Shown piece after piece: positions 10,985-22,847 of a stretch of 64,000 nucleotides of DNA. The stretch is from Plumapathes pennacea. Its lineage: Eukaryota; Cnidaria; Anthozoa; Antipatharia; Myriopathidae. Location of the stretch: assembly GCA_964036295.1 (NCBI GenBank), contig OZ038462.1, positions 37,361,680-37,425,679 of the forward strand, written 5' to 3'. Within the stretch, counting starts at the first letter, position 1. Every line of letters starts with the position of its first letter. The position numbers and the translations under genes were made by a program. Below the pieces are notes generated by a model. It was not told where the DNA came from, ran no database searches, and was given only the letters and a program-made list of their open reading frames with translations.

Positions 10985-13276
10985 CCCTTTCGTACCCAGA
11001 GCCTCTGAGCAGAAAAGCTCAGTTTTCCTAAACTAATTAGCATATCCGAGAGCTTGTTCAAGAGCAAATCAAAACACATATGCTCAGTAGATTTCTGGAC
11101 AACAAGAGACAGTACACTGAATTTGAATTTAAAGTTGAATACTTTATTGATGATTTCATGTGAAAAATACACTATTTACAATAGAAATGAGCCAGTCTGA
11201 GATGTCTTTCCAAAATTTTCAAATTTGCCGCCAATTCACTTTCGATACATCAATTGGTTGCCAAGTAAAACCACTTCAAATCCAATCTCTTTAGCATCTA
11301 AACTTTGCCGAACTATAGCGGAATAAACAGAGAAAATCCGAAGCAGTTTTAGACTTGTCGGGCATGGTACTCAGCAAAACATGTTCGACACAGCGCAACT
11401 TGACATTGCCGGCATCTTGTTCGCGTTTTGACCGGATATCCTTTCGGAGTTTTCCTCCCGGACCGTTTGCACTGGACACATTCTTTTTTTCTCCCATCGA
11501 TTTTCTCAATGGAATGAACTTGCAGAGAATTTGGTAGGCTCACAGCTGATGTAACTGAAGGCCGCTTCCGACTACAGAAATTTCCGATTAGATTGTCGAC
11601 CAGTTCCAAGCGAAAATCAAGTTGTGTTTTTTTCGCATAACCCGGACACATGTTTGACAAAAGAAACGAATTGCAAAGAGAAACATCGAAAAGGTACCAA
11701 AAAATATACTTATACCAGTGAGTAGATGAACGGCAGACAGAATAATAGGAGCGAAGTTGATCAGACTTATCGACTCCTCCCATGTGCTCATTGTACAATT
11801 GGATCACCACCGGCTTATGAACAACGTACTTCTCCTTGTTCTTATCCGTACGGGAAAGGATAATATGTGGCGCTTGAGGATCGCAATTTGTAGCAAGCAC
11901 CGATACATCACGTTTGTCATGCCATTTTGTGAAAACAATGTGATCCTTACGGCTACAATAGATTTCGCCTACCTTCAGTTTCGTGCCGGTGCCCGGTGGT
12001 AGTCCTTTGCGGTTTGTACGAACTGTCGAACACGCGTATGTTTGCCTGGCTAACAGGGCTTCCAGCAGAGTTGGGGAGGAAAAAAAATTGTCGAAAAAAA
12101 CATGATGGTTTTGGCCCCAAAATGGCATAGTCATACGCATGACAACATCATGTCCGAGACCGTGTCTTCTCTCGATTCCCGGCTCCTTCCCGAGGTAAAC
12201 ACTGAAATTCAACACGTAGCCGTTCGCCAAGTCAGCCGCCATCCAAACTTTTATGCCATATTTTGTTGGCTTTGCTGGCATATATTGTCGAAAGGAAAGT
12301 CTTCCTTTGAAAGCAATCATTCCTTCGTCAACAGAAAGGTTTTGAGATGGACAATAAACCTCTTGGAATTTCTGGCCACAATGATTTAAGATTGGCCGTA
12401 TTTTGTACAGTCGATCAAAATCTTCATCGCCTCGTGCAGGCCGGCTTAAATTGTCGTTGAAATGCAGCATCTGAGAAATCTTTTCAAAGCGATTTTTGGT
12501 CATTACCTTCTGGATTCCGGAATTTCCCACACGTTCATTTGAAGACCAATACAATGAAGTGCTCGGAAGATAATTGATGCCCATTATGATACAAACACCA
12601 AAAAACGCTTTCAGTTCTGCCGAGGATAAATCCTGCCACGCTTCCAACAGTTGAGGCTTTGCTGAGTACCTTTGCCGAACATACAGATTAGTTTCGGCCA
12701 CAATATGACTCAAAATGTGCTCGTTAAAGAAAAGCGAAAAGAAATCAAGAGCCTTAGGATTCTCCGGTGGTTCAAAATTGATATCCTGGCGACCTAAAAA
12801 TTCTTCGACCCACGCGTCGGCCTCGGAATCTTTGATTTCGACATTTGATGTCCATTCTTCGGCGTTTTCGTCAATTTCTTCCTCGCTTTCACTCTCGCTA
12901 TCGTTTTCTAAATTAGCAATGTCTTCAGCCGTAAAACCTTCAAAATCACTTTCTTCGTCCAAGTCCCTGAAAATATTCATAAATTCATGGTCGGTGATGA
13001 CGGCACGTTCCGCCATGATGAACACGCACTTCGCTCGAAATGAAATTTTGAAATCTTCCCCTCCCCTCTTGCTTGCAAAAAACATATGCGCACTTGGCAT
13101 ATTTTGATTGGTTAATTCCATGACTACACGACGCAAACAATAGCAGTGCAAAAACAGCCTTTGGGGGGAGGAAAGAAGCAAAATTTAGCGGCCTTTCAGC
13201 TCGGCCGGTTTTGGCCGGTTCAGGAAAATTAGCATATTCCGCGTGGCCGGTTATGGCCGGTCTGGGTACGAAAGGG
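10985..13276 (-). mobile_element. piggyBac transposon, structurally complete
   Basis: TTAA at 10981-10984 and 13277-13280 flanks perfect 16-bp inverted ends (CCCTTTCGTACCCAGA and its complement). The element is 2292 bp and carries one uninterrupted transposase. The transposase-start end has two GGCCGGTTxTGGCCGG palindromes (about 13201-13260) not mirrored at the other end, so the two ends are asymmetric, as in other piggyBacs. Confidence 0.95.
11349..13016 (-). CDS. piggyBac-family transposase, intact
   Basis: 555 residues from the ATG at 13016. The frame is open further upstream, but this ATG is the first giving the usual acidic N-terminus (DEESDFEGF, SESESEEE). The DDE_Tnp_1_7-type core has aspartates in SVDEGM (D230), FFDNFF (D309) and GGVDKSD (D416), and the later FDVSLCNS (D444). 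These match the catalytic set of the family. The C-terminus is a cysteine-rich zinc-binding domain (C513, C516, C535, C538, C543, C546) that in piggyBac binds the transposon ends. It would cut and paste at TTAA. No stop, frameshift or missing residue is seen, and length is normal. Single exon, inside its own terminal repeats. Confidence 0.93.
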   Translation of the reverse strand: MAERAVITDHEFMNIFRDLDEESDFEGFTAEDIANLENDSESESEEEIDENAEEWTSNVEIKDSEADAWVEEFLGRQDINFEPPENPKALDFFSLFFNEHILSHIVAETNLYVRQRYSAKPQLLEAWQDLSSAELKAFFGVCIIMGINYLPSTSLYWSSNERVGNSGIQKVMTKNRFEKISQMLHFNDNLSRPARGDEDFDRLYKIRPILNHCGQKFQEVYCPSQNLSVDEGMIAFKGRLSFRQYMPAKPTKYGIKVWMAADLANGYVLNFSVYLGKEPGIERRHGLGHDVVMRMTMPFWGQNHHVFFDNFFSSPTLLEALLARQTYACSTVRTNRKGLPPGTGTKLKVGEIYCSRKDHIVFTKWHDKRDVSVLATNCDPQAPHIILSRTDKNKEKYVVHKPVVIQLYNEHMGGVDKSDQLRSYYSVCRSSTHWYKYIFWYLFDVSLCNSFLLSNMCPGYAKKTQLDFRLELVDNLIGNFCSRKRPSVTSAVSLPNSLQVHSIEKIDGRKKECVQCKRSGRKTPKGYPVKTRTRCRQCQVALCRTCFAEYHARQV

Positions 13277-13280
13277 TTAA

Positions 13281-13771
13281 GCTATTAATATTATGATTTA
13301 TCAAATATAATTATTAATTACCATAATGTACATCAAAGAGCTCCACAAAGTGTCAATTGATTTTCTGCCTTTGCCAAGTCTGTTTGTGAAATTGACTCTT
13401 GCAGGAGAGTATATATTCCACCAACTAACAGGGCAAAGTGGTTGTAAAACTCCTCATCCAATAATCCTTTCAGAAAAGGCAGTGAATAGAAAAGGAGCCA
13501 GTTGCGATACCCAGCAGCTATATGAAAAAATGGAAAGAAAAAGAATTGATCAATGAGTTATGGGAATGCATTAACAATTATTGTAAACACTGTTCATTCA
13601 CAAATCATTCATGTCCAGCTGTACTAAAATACTGAGACAGCATATAACCACATAGAGATAATGGTCCATAGTTAACTGTACCAACATAAATCCAGCTGAC
13701 CACACTCACTGAGGAAAGTTTTATGACAATAAAAACGGTTATATACATAAACTTAGAGTTTGTTACTTAGA
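13281..13771. other. AT-rich non-coding stretch
   Basis: Nothing recognisable between piggyBac and the EnSpm-like remnant; short open frames lack known motifs. Confidence 0.45.
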
Positions 13772-14530
13772 TTAACCCTTCCACTGCTTCCTGTCGGTAA
13801 TCAGGCTCCTTGGTACCCTGGTGATGGTATTTGGTGGTTTGATCTTGAGAAGGCGTTGATCAACCTCATTTGCAAACCCATAGTACCAACTTTGGGCACT
13901 GTGAGTGGGATCAAACCACAGGCCAAGAAGAGTTTTGACAACACCAAGGCAAACACAATGCATATAGTCGATGGTCACTCCAATTGGTACTTCGAACCCA
14001 ACTAGGTTTAACAGGGGGCTTGGAGCTTTGAAACCATTTACCTGTTGTTAAAAGCAAACCAGATAATGCGTGTTATATTATGTTATATTTATAGGAAATG
14101 CAAATTCATCATTATCCAGTCACAAAATAAGCAGAAATGTATATTCATCACATATCTGCATTCACCAATCATCCATGCATTTGTGGGTTTTGATCCCAAT
14201 TCAATATTGTAGCATTGATCTGATACTTCCAAATTTTGCATAATCTATATTACACTTACTGTAGTATCACTTTGCAGTGCTTCAAAGGAGTCAGATGTTA
14301 TCTCCTTTAGAGTCCGCAATTCTGCATGACCTGTAGGGGTGTCACGGACCCCTTGCTGATGTGGCAACAGTTTCCCCAGTTTCTTTGCAGTAGCAGCAGG
14401 AGTTCCGTCCAGTAAATGTCACTTGCTCTAATACTGCTGCCCGTGCAGGAAGATCAAAGTGTCCTGAAAGCACCATCAGTTTGGTCGTCATGCTTTCACC
14501 ACTTGGCAATTCCACTGCTATACCTTCAAA
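13772..14530 (-). pseudogene. EnSpm/CACTA-like transposase remnant
   Basis: The minus strand shows two pieces in order. One (about 14530-14260) has LSGHFDLPARAAVL followed by NSCCYCKE, resembling the cysteine-containing segment of animal EnSpm-type transposases. The second (about 14055-13772) has GVTIDYMHCVCLGVVKTLLG, the typical IDYMHxVxLG motif. A frame change near 14340 and the lack of the rest show decay. The family assignment rests on motif memory; a related domesticated protein is possible. Confidence 0.5.
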
Positions 14531-15169
14531 AACAGTATGAAACCCACCCGGTTTTCAGTCAAAGGTGTGAATCACAAATTAATTGCTCTGCTCTAAATAA
14601 TAACCCCCCTCCAATAAGTTCCTCTACAGAGGATCCATTTCCTTGTGCACCCCATTTCCGCTTGCCTCTGTGAGCACGATGATAATTAAGTAAGGAAACA
14701 AGACATTAAAATGATGCAATTTAGATGAGGGTCCCCACTAAGCCACACCCCCTCCCCCCCACAAGGCAAAATATAATTTAAATAAGCCCCCAGGGATTAC
14801 AGCTATTTGAGCATTTACTGTATTTTTGAATCAGTTGCAAATTGAGGTAAGTGCAGGATTTATTGAAAAAAGAAATACCTTCACGTGCTGCGGCTATCAG
14901 TGTTTCAGTGAACGGCTTGAAGAAGGTAGAAAAGAAAGGTTTTTGTTCTCCAAACCAAAGTCCTGAGAAGAGCCGGTATTTCTTCCTGGTTCTGTGATGC
15001 AAAGACCAAAATGTACGAATCAATTTTTCGTCGGGTCACAAGATTTATCTGTCGCTCGATTTGTCAAAGTGATGACTTGTCTTGGAGTTTAACAAGACTG
15101 CATGGCCATGTCGCCGTTCAGCTAAATTAGATACTCCGCAGTCTTATTTTAATATCATGCAACTAGACG

Positions 15170-15285
15170 CATTGCCATGCAGTCAGCTCGTGGCATGAGT
15201 TGGTTCAAGACCAGAATAAACTAAATTGGAAAGTCGGGACAAGAGTGGAGCTCCCAAGAGAGACTTCCAGTTTCTCACAAAAAAA
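15170..15285 (+). repeat. dispersed repeat R1, copy 1
   Basis: The stretch around GAGCTC/CAGCTCGTGGCATGAG, GACCAGAATAAACTAAA and CAAGAGAGACTTCCAG recurs in reverse complement at 26855-26950. Neither copy codes. It lies just upstream of the hAT remnant and may be part of the same or another non-autonomous element. Confidence 0.6.
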
Positions 15286-15331
15286 ATATCACTCAGTAAG
15301 ATGAGCCTTCAATTCACATTTCCATGACTCT

Positions 15332-16168
15332 GTGATGAAACGTGGGAAGACGTTGGGCAATAGAATTATCAAGTCCAATGTCATGGAGTCACGTCTTACT
15401 GGCATTGATCTGGAGGATCAATCGATCTATATACCAACACCGTCCATTCACCTTGGTGGAATGACCAAGTTTAATCTGCAGAGACTATTAAATGGAGGGG
15501 ACATTTCTAATTCGACATACAGAGGTATCTTCACTGCAGCTCAAAAGTATTTCAGAGTTGCCCTAGGGTATGTCCTTAAGAAGTTTCCACTCACTGATGA
15601 GGTGTTGCAGAATGCTAAGTGGGTAGATGTCGGAAATCGTTCTGAGGCAAAGTGTAGAGTTCTTCTTGACAAAGTTCAGGTCTGTTTCCCATCTTGGAGA
15701 GGATGACATAGACATAGATGAAATGTATGATAAATTCTGTGACTACCACACAATGACAGATGATGATATTGGGCAGAAGGCATGGAAAGAGGCTAAAGTT
15801 GTTGACGGATCAATCGGTGGGCAGGAGGTAGCTCATAACAGAATCGATGTGCTGTGGTGGTACATTGCAGACATGACTGTTTCCGGCTCTAACAAGAAGC
15901 GATTCTGTCACCTCCCAAAGGTTGCAGAGGTTGTTCTTATTCTCCCTCACAGTAACGCAGGGGAAGAAAGGCCGTTTAGTATGGTTCGGAAGAATAAAAC
16001 TGACAGCAGATCATCTATGCATCTTGATGGAACACTTTCAATCTGCTGTCAATGAAACTACATTACCCCGAGACCACAACCCCGTGTCACAAGTGGAGCC
16101 CAGAAGACGAACTGCTTAAAAGCTCGAAGAAGGCCACCAGAGCCTACAATGATGAACACACCAAATAA
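15332..16168 (+). pseudogene. hAT-type transposase C-terminal half
   Basis: Three overlapping frames form one degraded coding stretch. The N-terminal piece (15332-15706) holds the GGMTKFNLQRLLNGGDIS region. The middle (15627-16055) reads LPKVAEVVLILPHSNAGEER, the hAT dimerisation motif, then FSMVRKNKTDSRS. After a one-base loss near 16040 the tail (WSPEDELLKSSKKATRAYN) ends at a TAA at 16166-16168. Two frameshifts and the missing N-terminal half make it a pseudogene. Similar tails occur in domesticated hAT-derived proteins, so the source could be either. Confidence 0.65.
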
Positions 16169-16765
16169 GTACCATGAACAGTGCTTATTTGCATGAGGAC
16201 TGTATGTCTGTGTGACTGAGTACATGGTATCTGTAAAATGAGAGATTAGATTTGTGAAACACTGATATCAAATATATTTGTGGACATGTCGTGGATTGTG
16301 ATTTAAATGGTTTTACCTAAAACTTCACTGTTGTTGTTTGGACATAGGTAGTATGTTCAGTCTTGTATTTTATTCATTTCTAAACATTTTCATGAATCTC
16401 GAGGTTTGGGACCTAAATCTCGAGGTTTTTTTCAGGGAAATTTTTGGGACCTCAAGGTTTAGGGGTTTCAGAGGTTGGAAGGTCTGTTGTTGTCACACCA
16501 GAAGGTAAATTATTTTGTAGTTTTTATATCTTGGAAAAGTTTTCAAACGACAATCATGGTAATTATTGCATGTTTCCACACTCTCCCTATCAGTAATATC
16601 ATTCTTGCACTCTGGACTGTAAATTTAGATCATTTCTATTTTCATACAACTCAAGTGAGAATTATGAAATGTTTCTTTTCAATTTATGATGTTATTGCTT
16701 CTGACCTAATTTTGTATTTTTATTCCATCTTCTTTATTCTTTTATTATTGTTTACTTATTTTTAG
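16169..16765. other. AT-rich; presumed upstream intron of the KDZ transposase
   Basis: No earlier KDZ exon was found. A short repeat CTCGAGGTTT(G/T) with GGGACCT occurs near 16399-16460. Confidence 0.4.
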
Positions 16766-19070
16766 GACGTTTTGATTTGAATGCCACCAGAATGCAGTGC
16801 AACAGTTGTGCAGCAGTTCTTCCGCCCTGTACTCTTGGTGACATTGTGAAGGCTGGATACTGGCCAGGCAGTCCAACTGACACAACATATGTGTTTGACC
16901 AAAGAGTGTTCCAGCTTTGGGACTGTCTTCAGAAACGAATGCCAGGCACATCTGAAAGTGCATTCATCCGTGCTCTTGAAGATGTTTCATCTTTCAGAGC
17001 AAGAGTAAGTTTACAATGGTCAAATAATGAATGTTTGACTTAGTCATTATTAATGATCATTAATGATTAGCCATTATTGATAATATATATGGTCAGAGAA
17101 ATGACGACCAAAAAACAGTTTCTATATATATTTTTTTTCCATAAAATTTTGTTCTTTGTTGATAGGCCTCCAAAATCAACTCTACAACATTTGGCAGGTC
17201 TTTTAAGGAGTGGAAATTCTGTCAGTATGAATTGTCACTACTCTGCCACCAGAACTGGATGAAGTGCCCTTCATGCTCCATCAGCCAGCATTCTTGTCAT
17301 GTTAATGGAAATATGAAGTTGTACCGGTATAAGTCATCTGGAATGTAAGTAATATATAACTTATGTTCAAATGCCCATGAAGGATAAGGAAAATTAAAAT
17401 CAACAGGAATTGTACAAACTCCATGTTCAGCTGTTTTGATTGAGTATATTACAAAAAGTAGCCTTTAATTCCAGTACAGTAACATTGTTCAGCTGACATG
17501 TATAAAAATATAACATTGTGAATGTACTATTACTACTGACAAAGGTTATTTAATACTGCTATGTTAATATGCCAGTGTAATATGTAGTGTTTGTTGGGTT
17601 CTGTATTGTGTCTGTTATATGATTGTACTTTATCATTTTAGCCAGAAGAGACCTTCCTATTACAAAGATAGCTTCATAGCAGAAAAGGCAAATGTTGATG
17701 AACACATGAGGCAAATATATTCAAAGCAATCTAAAGGCAAAGTATGTATAAGTATACTAGCTTAGTATGTTGTAATGTCAAATGTAAACAGCTTTTGTTT
17801 AATATGTCATTTTGAAGCAGTACGACATTCTGTATCTAAACCAGTCCTGACTTTGATGTGGTTAAATGCAATTGAAGCTAATTTCTGGCCATACACTATA
17901 TTGCAGGCAACTGTTCCAGTTACTAACACATTTTGTTTTTTGCATTGCTGAAAGATGGATGACATGACTACCAATCTATAAAGTGTTTAATAAATCAAAA
18001 AATGGTAATTTACAGGAGGATGATAATAGGTGTGGTGACTCACACTGGAGAGCTGGCAACAACAGGATCAAGAAAAGGGCACGGCTGGATGAGACTGGAC
18101 TTGAAATTGCCGGCTGCAGGCATGGATTGGCACAGTGGGCAGTAAATATGTACTATGGAGAACTATTTGGGTATGCACATTACATCCAGCAAAAGATGAT
18201 GCCAGCAGATGTGAGCTTTTTCTGGGAAGATGTAGTGTGCAAGTACTGGAAATGGTCAAGAAGAACTGGCTTTCCTCTTGGCAATATGAAACCTGCACTA
18301 TCCATCATGCATGGCAAGGCTCATAATTGGACCTGCTAGGTGAAGAACACTGCTAGAAAATAATATTGTAAAGCATGATATATATACTGCATGTATGAAG
18401 GTAAACTAGAGATTTTGTTATGTTGTTTTGTCACTGCATAGTTTTGCGACTTTGTATTGTTTTTTTGTTTGCATTGGTATTACAGGTATATATCTCTACT
18501 GTATCTAGAAGCCATTTCCTTTGTCTTTGTGTCTTTATTTGAACTTTGCTCTTCAACTAAAATGTTAACAATGAAAACATTTCAATCAGAGAATGTAGAG
18601 ACTCTGTACAGGCTTTGACATGATACAAAATATAACCATGAGGAAAATTAAATTTGTTTTGTGCTTGAGCAACCATAATTTTTTATTGCAAATTTGCAGG
18701 TTATATGGGGTGGACGATGGCAGGAAGGAAGTGCTTGGTCAACGGGCGAGGAAGTTGAACAGATCAATTATCACTTGTCATGATGTGGGAATACCACAAA
18801 GTACATGCTTCCGGAAAGTATGTTAGAACATAAGATTTAAATACATGTTGCATGTAATTTCTGTGTGAGTGTATTTTGGTGTACATTTGTGTATTCTGTA
18901 CTGTCTAGTGTGTCTTTGTATGTAATGTAGATCATTTTGAATATAATTTATATTAATATTTAGACTGTTCGCAGCTTTAAATGCCACCCAATTTGTCAAT
19001 CTTGATTACTTGTTTTGACAGACAGGGATGAGCTATTGACAGAGCATGCATTAGCATGCAATCGAAGAAA
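16766..19070 (+). pseudogene. KDZ (Kyakuja-Dileera-Zisupton) transposase, multi-exon, truncated
   Basis: Six exons with matching phases: 16766-17004, 17166-17344, 17642-17741, 18016-18339, 18700-18817 and 19022-about 19070. They read in order: a cysteine cluster (CNSCAAVLPP) with GYWPGSPTDTTYVFDQRVFQ; a second cluster (CPSCSISQHSCHVNGNMKLYR); the KDZ core ARLDETGLEIAGCRHG (first D); WEDVVCKYWKW (second D) and IMHGKAHNW; STGEEVEQINYHL (acidic residue); then LLTEHALACNRRK. Lesions are TAG at 18337-18339, where I expect Gln, and TGA at 18781-18783, where I expect Arg. The 3' end is cut by gypsy-B. First exons were not found. Introns in the transposase are normal for this class. Confidence 0.75.
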
Positions 19071-19114
19071 AGTTATTATGATGGTTATTATGATCGCAAG
19101 GATTATCCGACACA

Positions 19115-19309
19115 GTACGTGGAAATTATGAGGACTACAAGACAGCACTGGGACAGGCATTTATGCCTAAGGAACGCATAGACTTGTACAAGGCAGAATT
19201 CCGAACCTGGCGACGACAACCAAATGAATGTTTGAGCGAACTAGCGGGAGCTGTTAAGAAACTGTGCAGACTTGCGTATCCAACAGCAGGAGCAGATCTT
19301 ATCAACTAG
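19115..19309 (+). pseudogene. gypsy-B gag fragment
   Basis: About 64 codons: GNYEDYKTALGQAFMPKERI followed by FRTWRRQPNECLSELAG and a LAYPTA ending, a recognisable middle segment of gypsy gag. It ends at a TAG (19307) directly at the join to pol in another frame. Confidence 0.6.
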
Positions 19310-22300
19310 CTCCATTCACCGAGGTGGACAAGAACCCGGTATGCTCGGCAGAAGAACCCAAGCAGGTGCTGCACGTGGCTGAGGCAAAACAGGGGCCTGG
19401 GACCACCTCGCAACTGTTCAACTTTGAAAATGCAGACTTGACGCAGACGGAGAAGGCGAAGATAGCAGAATTGCTGGAAGAGTTCAAGGATATCTTCTCT
19501 ACGGAACAGAACGACCTTGGACGGACAAGCAAGGTTCAACATCGTATCAACACGGGAGATGCTGTACCAATTAAAGAAGGTGCGAGGAGAGTGCCCGGAC
19601 ATCAGAAAGAGGAAGTCCGCGAACACCTCAGGCAGATGGAGGAAAACCATATAATCCAGCCATCCAGCAGCCCTTGGGCATCACCAATCGTCTTGGTGAA
19701 AAAGAAGGACGGTACAACGTGGTTTTGTGTCGATTATCGCAAGTTGAACAATGCGACCATGAAGGATGCGTACCCCCTGCCGAGGATAGCTGACACCCTC
19801 GACTCCATGTGCGGTGTACAGTACTTTTCAACGTTAGATTTAGCAAGCGGATACTGGCAAGTGGAACTTGACCACTGTGAGAAATCTGCTTTCACCATGT
19901 GCTATGGCTTGTACGAGTTCCGCGTTATGCCATTTGGATTGTGCAACGCACCAGCAACTTTCCAACGGCTGATGGAGAACGTGCTGAATGGACTGCAGTG
20001 GAAGACATGCCTGGTATACCTAGATGACGTCATCGTGTACTCAAAGACATTTGATGAACACCTGAACAGGCTTCGCGAGGTCTTCGGGCAACTGAGAGCA
20101 GCTGGTCTAAAGCTGAAGCCCAAGAAATGTCAGCTGTTTCAACGGAGCGTGCCGTACCTGGGGCACATAATCTCAGAGGAGGGAGTGAAGACGGATCCAG
20201 AGAAGACCAGGACTGTAGCCGAATGGCCGATGCCAACCACCGTAAAGCAAGTCCGAAGCTTCCTGGGTCTGGCATCTTACTACAGGCGGTTCACTCAAGA
20301 CTTCGCACAGATCGCAGCGCCCCTTTATCGGCTGACTGAGAACGAGGCTGAATTCAAGTGGACAGACCGGTGTGATGAAGCTTTCACTCGACTGAAGCGA
20401 AGGCTAACCACGGCCCCAGTGCTTGCCTTCCCTTCTTTTGGTGAAGAATTCATCCTGGATACGGATGCCAGCAACTTTGGCATCAGAGCAGTACTGTCCC
20501 AAGTGCAGGATGGAACAGAGCACGTCATCGCATATGCCAGCCAAACCATGACCAAGGTAGAGAGGAGGTACAGCACGACAAAGAAAGAGATGTTGGCCTT
20601 CGTTCATTTCATTAAGTACTTCCGCCACTATCTGTATGGAAGACAGTTCGTGGCCTGGACCGACCATGGTGCTTTAAAGTGGCTCCACAACTTCAAGGAA
20701 CCGGAAGGACAGGTCGCCAGGTGGCTGGAACAGCTAGGAGAGTACGAGTTTACAGTTCAACACCGCCCAGGGGTGAAACACGGAAACGCAGACGTGATGT
20801 CGCGGAGCCCATCTGCAGGTGGAGATGAAGTCCAAGAGGTGAATTCGATTGGCACAGCATGTTTTCCGAGATGGACTGGTGATGAGCTGGGTCAAGCACA
20901 GAGAGCGGATCCCTACATAAACAACGTCATTAACTGGCTGGAAGCTGGAAATGGCCGGCCTTCCCACTTAGAGGCTCAAGGGATCAGCCAAGATACGAGA
21001 AACTTGCTGGCTCAGTGGGACCGGCTACAACTGGTTGACAGGGTACTGTTTCGTCTGTGGGAGTCAGAAGACGGTAGTTCTACTCGGTCACAGCTGGTGG
21101 TGCCTCGCCGTCTCGTACCCCCGGTCTAAAGTCACTGCACGACATACCAACGGCTGGTCATCTTGGCATTACAAAGACGATTGCCAAAGTATGGGAGCGA
21201 TTTTACTGGCCAGGCCTTCAAGTGGACGTGGAAAGTTGGTGCCGACAATGCCCTAAGTGTGCAACTAAGAAATCACCCCAAAGGGCTGCAAGGGCACCGC
21301 TGGTCAGTAGTCACACAGGATACCCCCTGGAGCGCGTTGCTGTGGACATCTTGGGCCCTCTACCAACCTCCGAAACTGGCAACAAGTACATCATGGTTGT
21401 CAGCGACTATTTCACAAAATGGACAGAGGCATACGCCATCCCCAACCAGGAAGCGCAGACAGTGGCAACTAGACTGGTTGGTGAATTCGTCTGCCGCTTT
21501 GGAGCGCCTGAAACCCTCCATTCGGATCAAGGCCGCAACTTCGAATCGAAGTTGGTCCAGGAAATGTGTGACCTGCTTGGCATATGCAAGACATGCACTA
21601 CGCCTTACCACCCACAGTCAGATGGCCAAGTGGAGCAATTTAATCGGACGCTGACTAGTATGCTGTCCAACTACGTCTTAGAGAACCACAAAGACTGGGA
21701 TGTACATCTTCCTCTGGTCCTGATGGCGTACCGTTCTAGCGAGCACGAAACCACCAAGTATTCACCCTACTACCTGATGTTTGGGCGAGAAGTGCGTTTG
21801 CCGGTAGACGTCATGTCTGGACGTTGCCCAGAAGAGGACAAGGAAACGACAGAGTACGCGTCCAATTTGAGAAGCACGCTGGAAGATGCCAATGAGAGGG
21901 TCAAGGAGAACCTAAAAGTAGCACAGCGCCGACAGAAGGACCACTATGATCAACGGACTTACGGGGCAGCGTATGTTGCTGGCGACAGGGTGTGGCTCCA
22001 TGTACCGGCTATCAAAAAGGGACAGACGCCCAAGTTTGCATCGTCCTGGGATGGGCCGTACGAGGTGCTGGAACCACTCTCTGATGTAACCTACCGCATC
22101 CGCAAAGAGGGACCGCGAGGCAAGGTCAAGGTGGAGCACTTTAACCACCTGAAACCCTGCCACAGCCCAAGAGACAGAGTTGTTTGGCCTGCTGAAGCTG
22201 ATACCGCTCCTGAAGATGCTGGTGCTGACATCATGGAAGCTCACTATGAGAAAGATGCAATGGACATGTTGTACAATGAAGATGAGCTGTGGGAGCCCGA

Positions 22301-22433
22301 GAACGTGCACATCCCTATCCGACCTGACGGTGTGTATCAAGAACCAAGGGTCGACAAACCTCCAGCCCAGGACAGACCTAGAAGAGCAGTCCACCAACCA
22401 GCCTGGACAAGAGACTTTGTTCTCGAACAATAA
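19310..22433 (+). pseudogene. gypsy-B pol: RT, RNase H, integrase, one frameshift
   Basis: RT domain about 19560-20160 (FCVDYRKLNNATMKDAYPLP, LDLASGYWQVEL, catalytic YLDDVIVYSK near 20017). RNase H about 20430-20820 (LDTDASNFG, then TDHGALKWL). The first frame stops at 21128; the reading continues one frame over, through the H2C2 zinc finger (CRQCPKCA), the integrase core (DILGPLP, LHSDQGRNFES, YHPQSDGQVEQFNRTL with its Glu) and a C-terminal RVKVEHFNHLKPC-type region, to 22433. Only the small indel near 21118 and the upstream deletion separate it from a full pol, so it is a recent casualty. Confidence 0.88.
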
Positions 22434-22578
22434 TTTGACTGTCAATTGATTATGTGATTTTTTTATTAGAACATATTTTGTATCGCTCATACCCAATAGT
22501 TATATACGTTTTTTAGTATGGCACTGATTTTTTTTCCCTTCCGACATGAGGGCATGTCTTTTCAATAGAGGGGAATAG

Positions 22579-22803
22579 TGTAGCGGAGTTAATGGATAAC
22601 GTTATAGCTTAGGCCAAATACGGTTGCTATAATGCGCTGAAACGTAGTTGCGAAATGGCTATTTTGAAATATATATAAGAAGCTAATCAAGTTTAATAAA
22701 AGCAGTATCGTACCAGATCGTACAACCATGTGTACTGTGTGAGTATTTCTCATCTGCAACTACAAACTCCAGTCAGATCTTTACTCGGATAGTCGACATT
22801 ACA
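22579..22803 (+). repeat. 3' LTR of gypsy-B
   Basis: 225 bp from TGTAGCGG to CATTACA, with AATAAA at 22695-22700, next to the polypurine tract. Confidence 0.75.
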
Positions 22804-22847
22804 CTAAATGAGATGCTGAAGTTTCTCAAGGTAATAATCTACACTGG

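Larger units (their letters stand above)
19080..22803 (+). mobile_element. Ty3/gypsy retrotransposon, 5' part missing (gypsy-B)
   Basis: Contains the end of gag, a pol covering RT, RNase H and integrase, a purine tract (about 22566-22578) and one LTR (22579-22803, TGTAG...TTACA). There is no 5' LTR; the left edge falls inside the KDZ exon at about 19070-19110. Between gag and pol the zinc knuckle and protease are deleted. Both losses look like post-insertion deletion or recombination. Confidence 0.85.
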
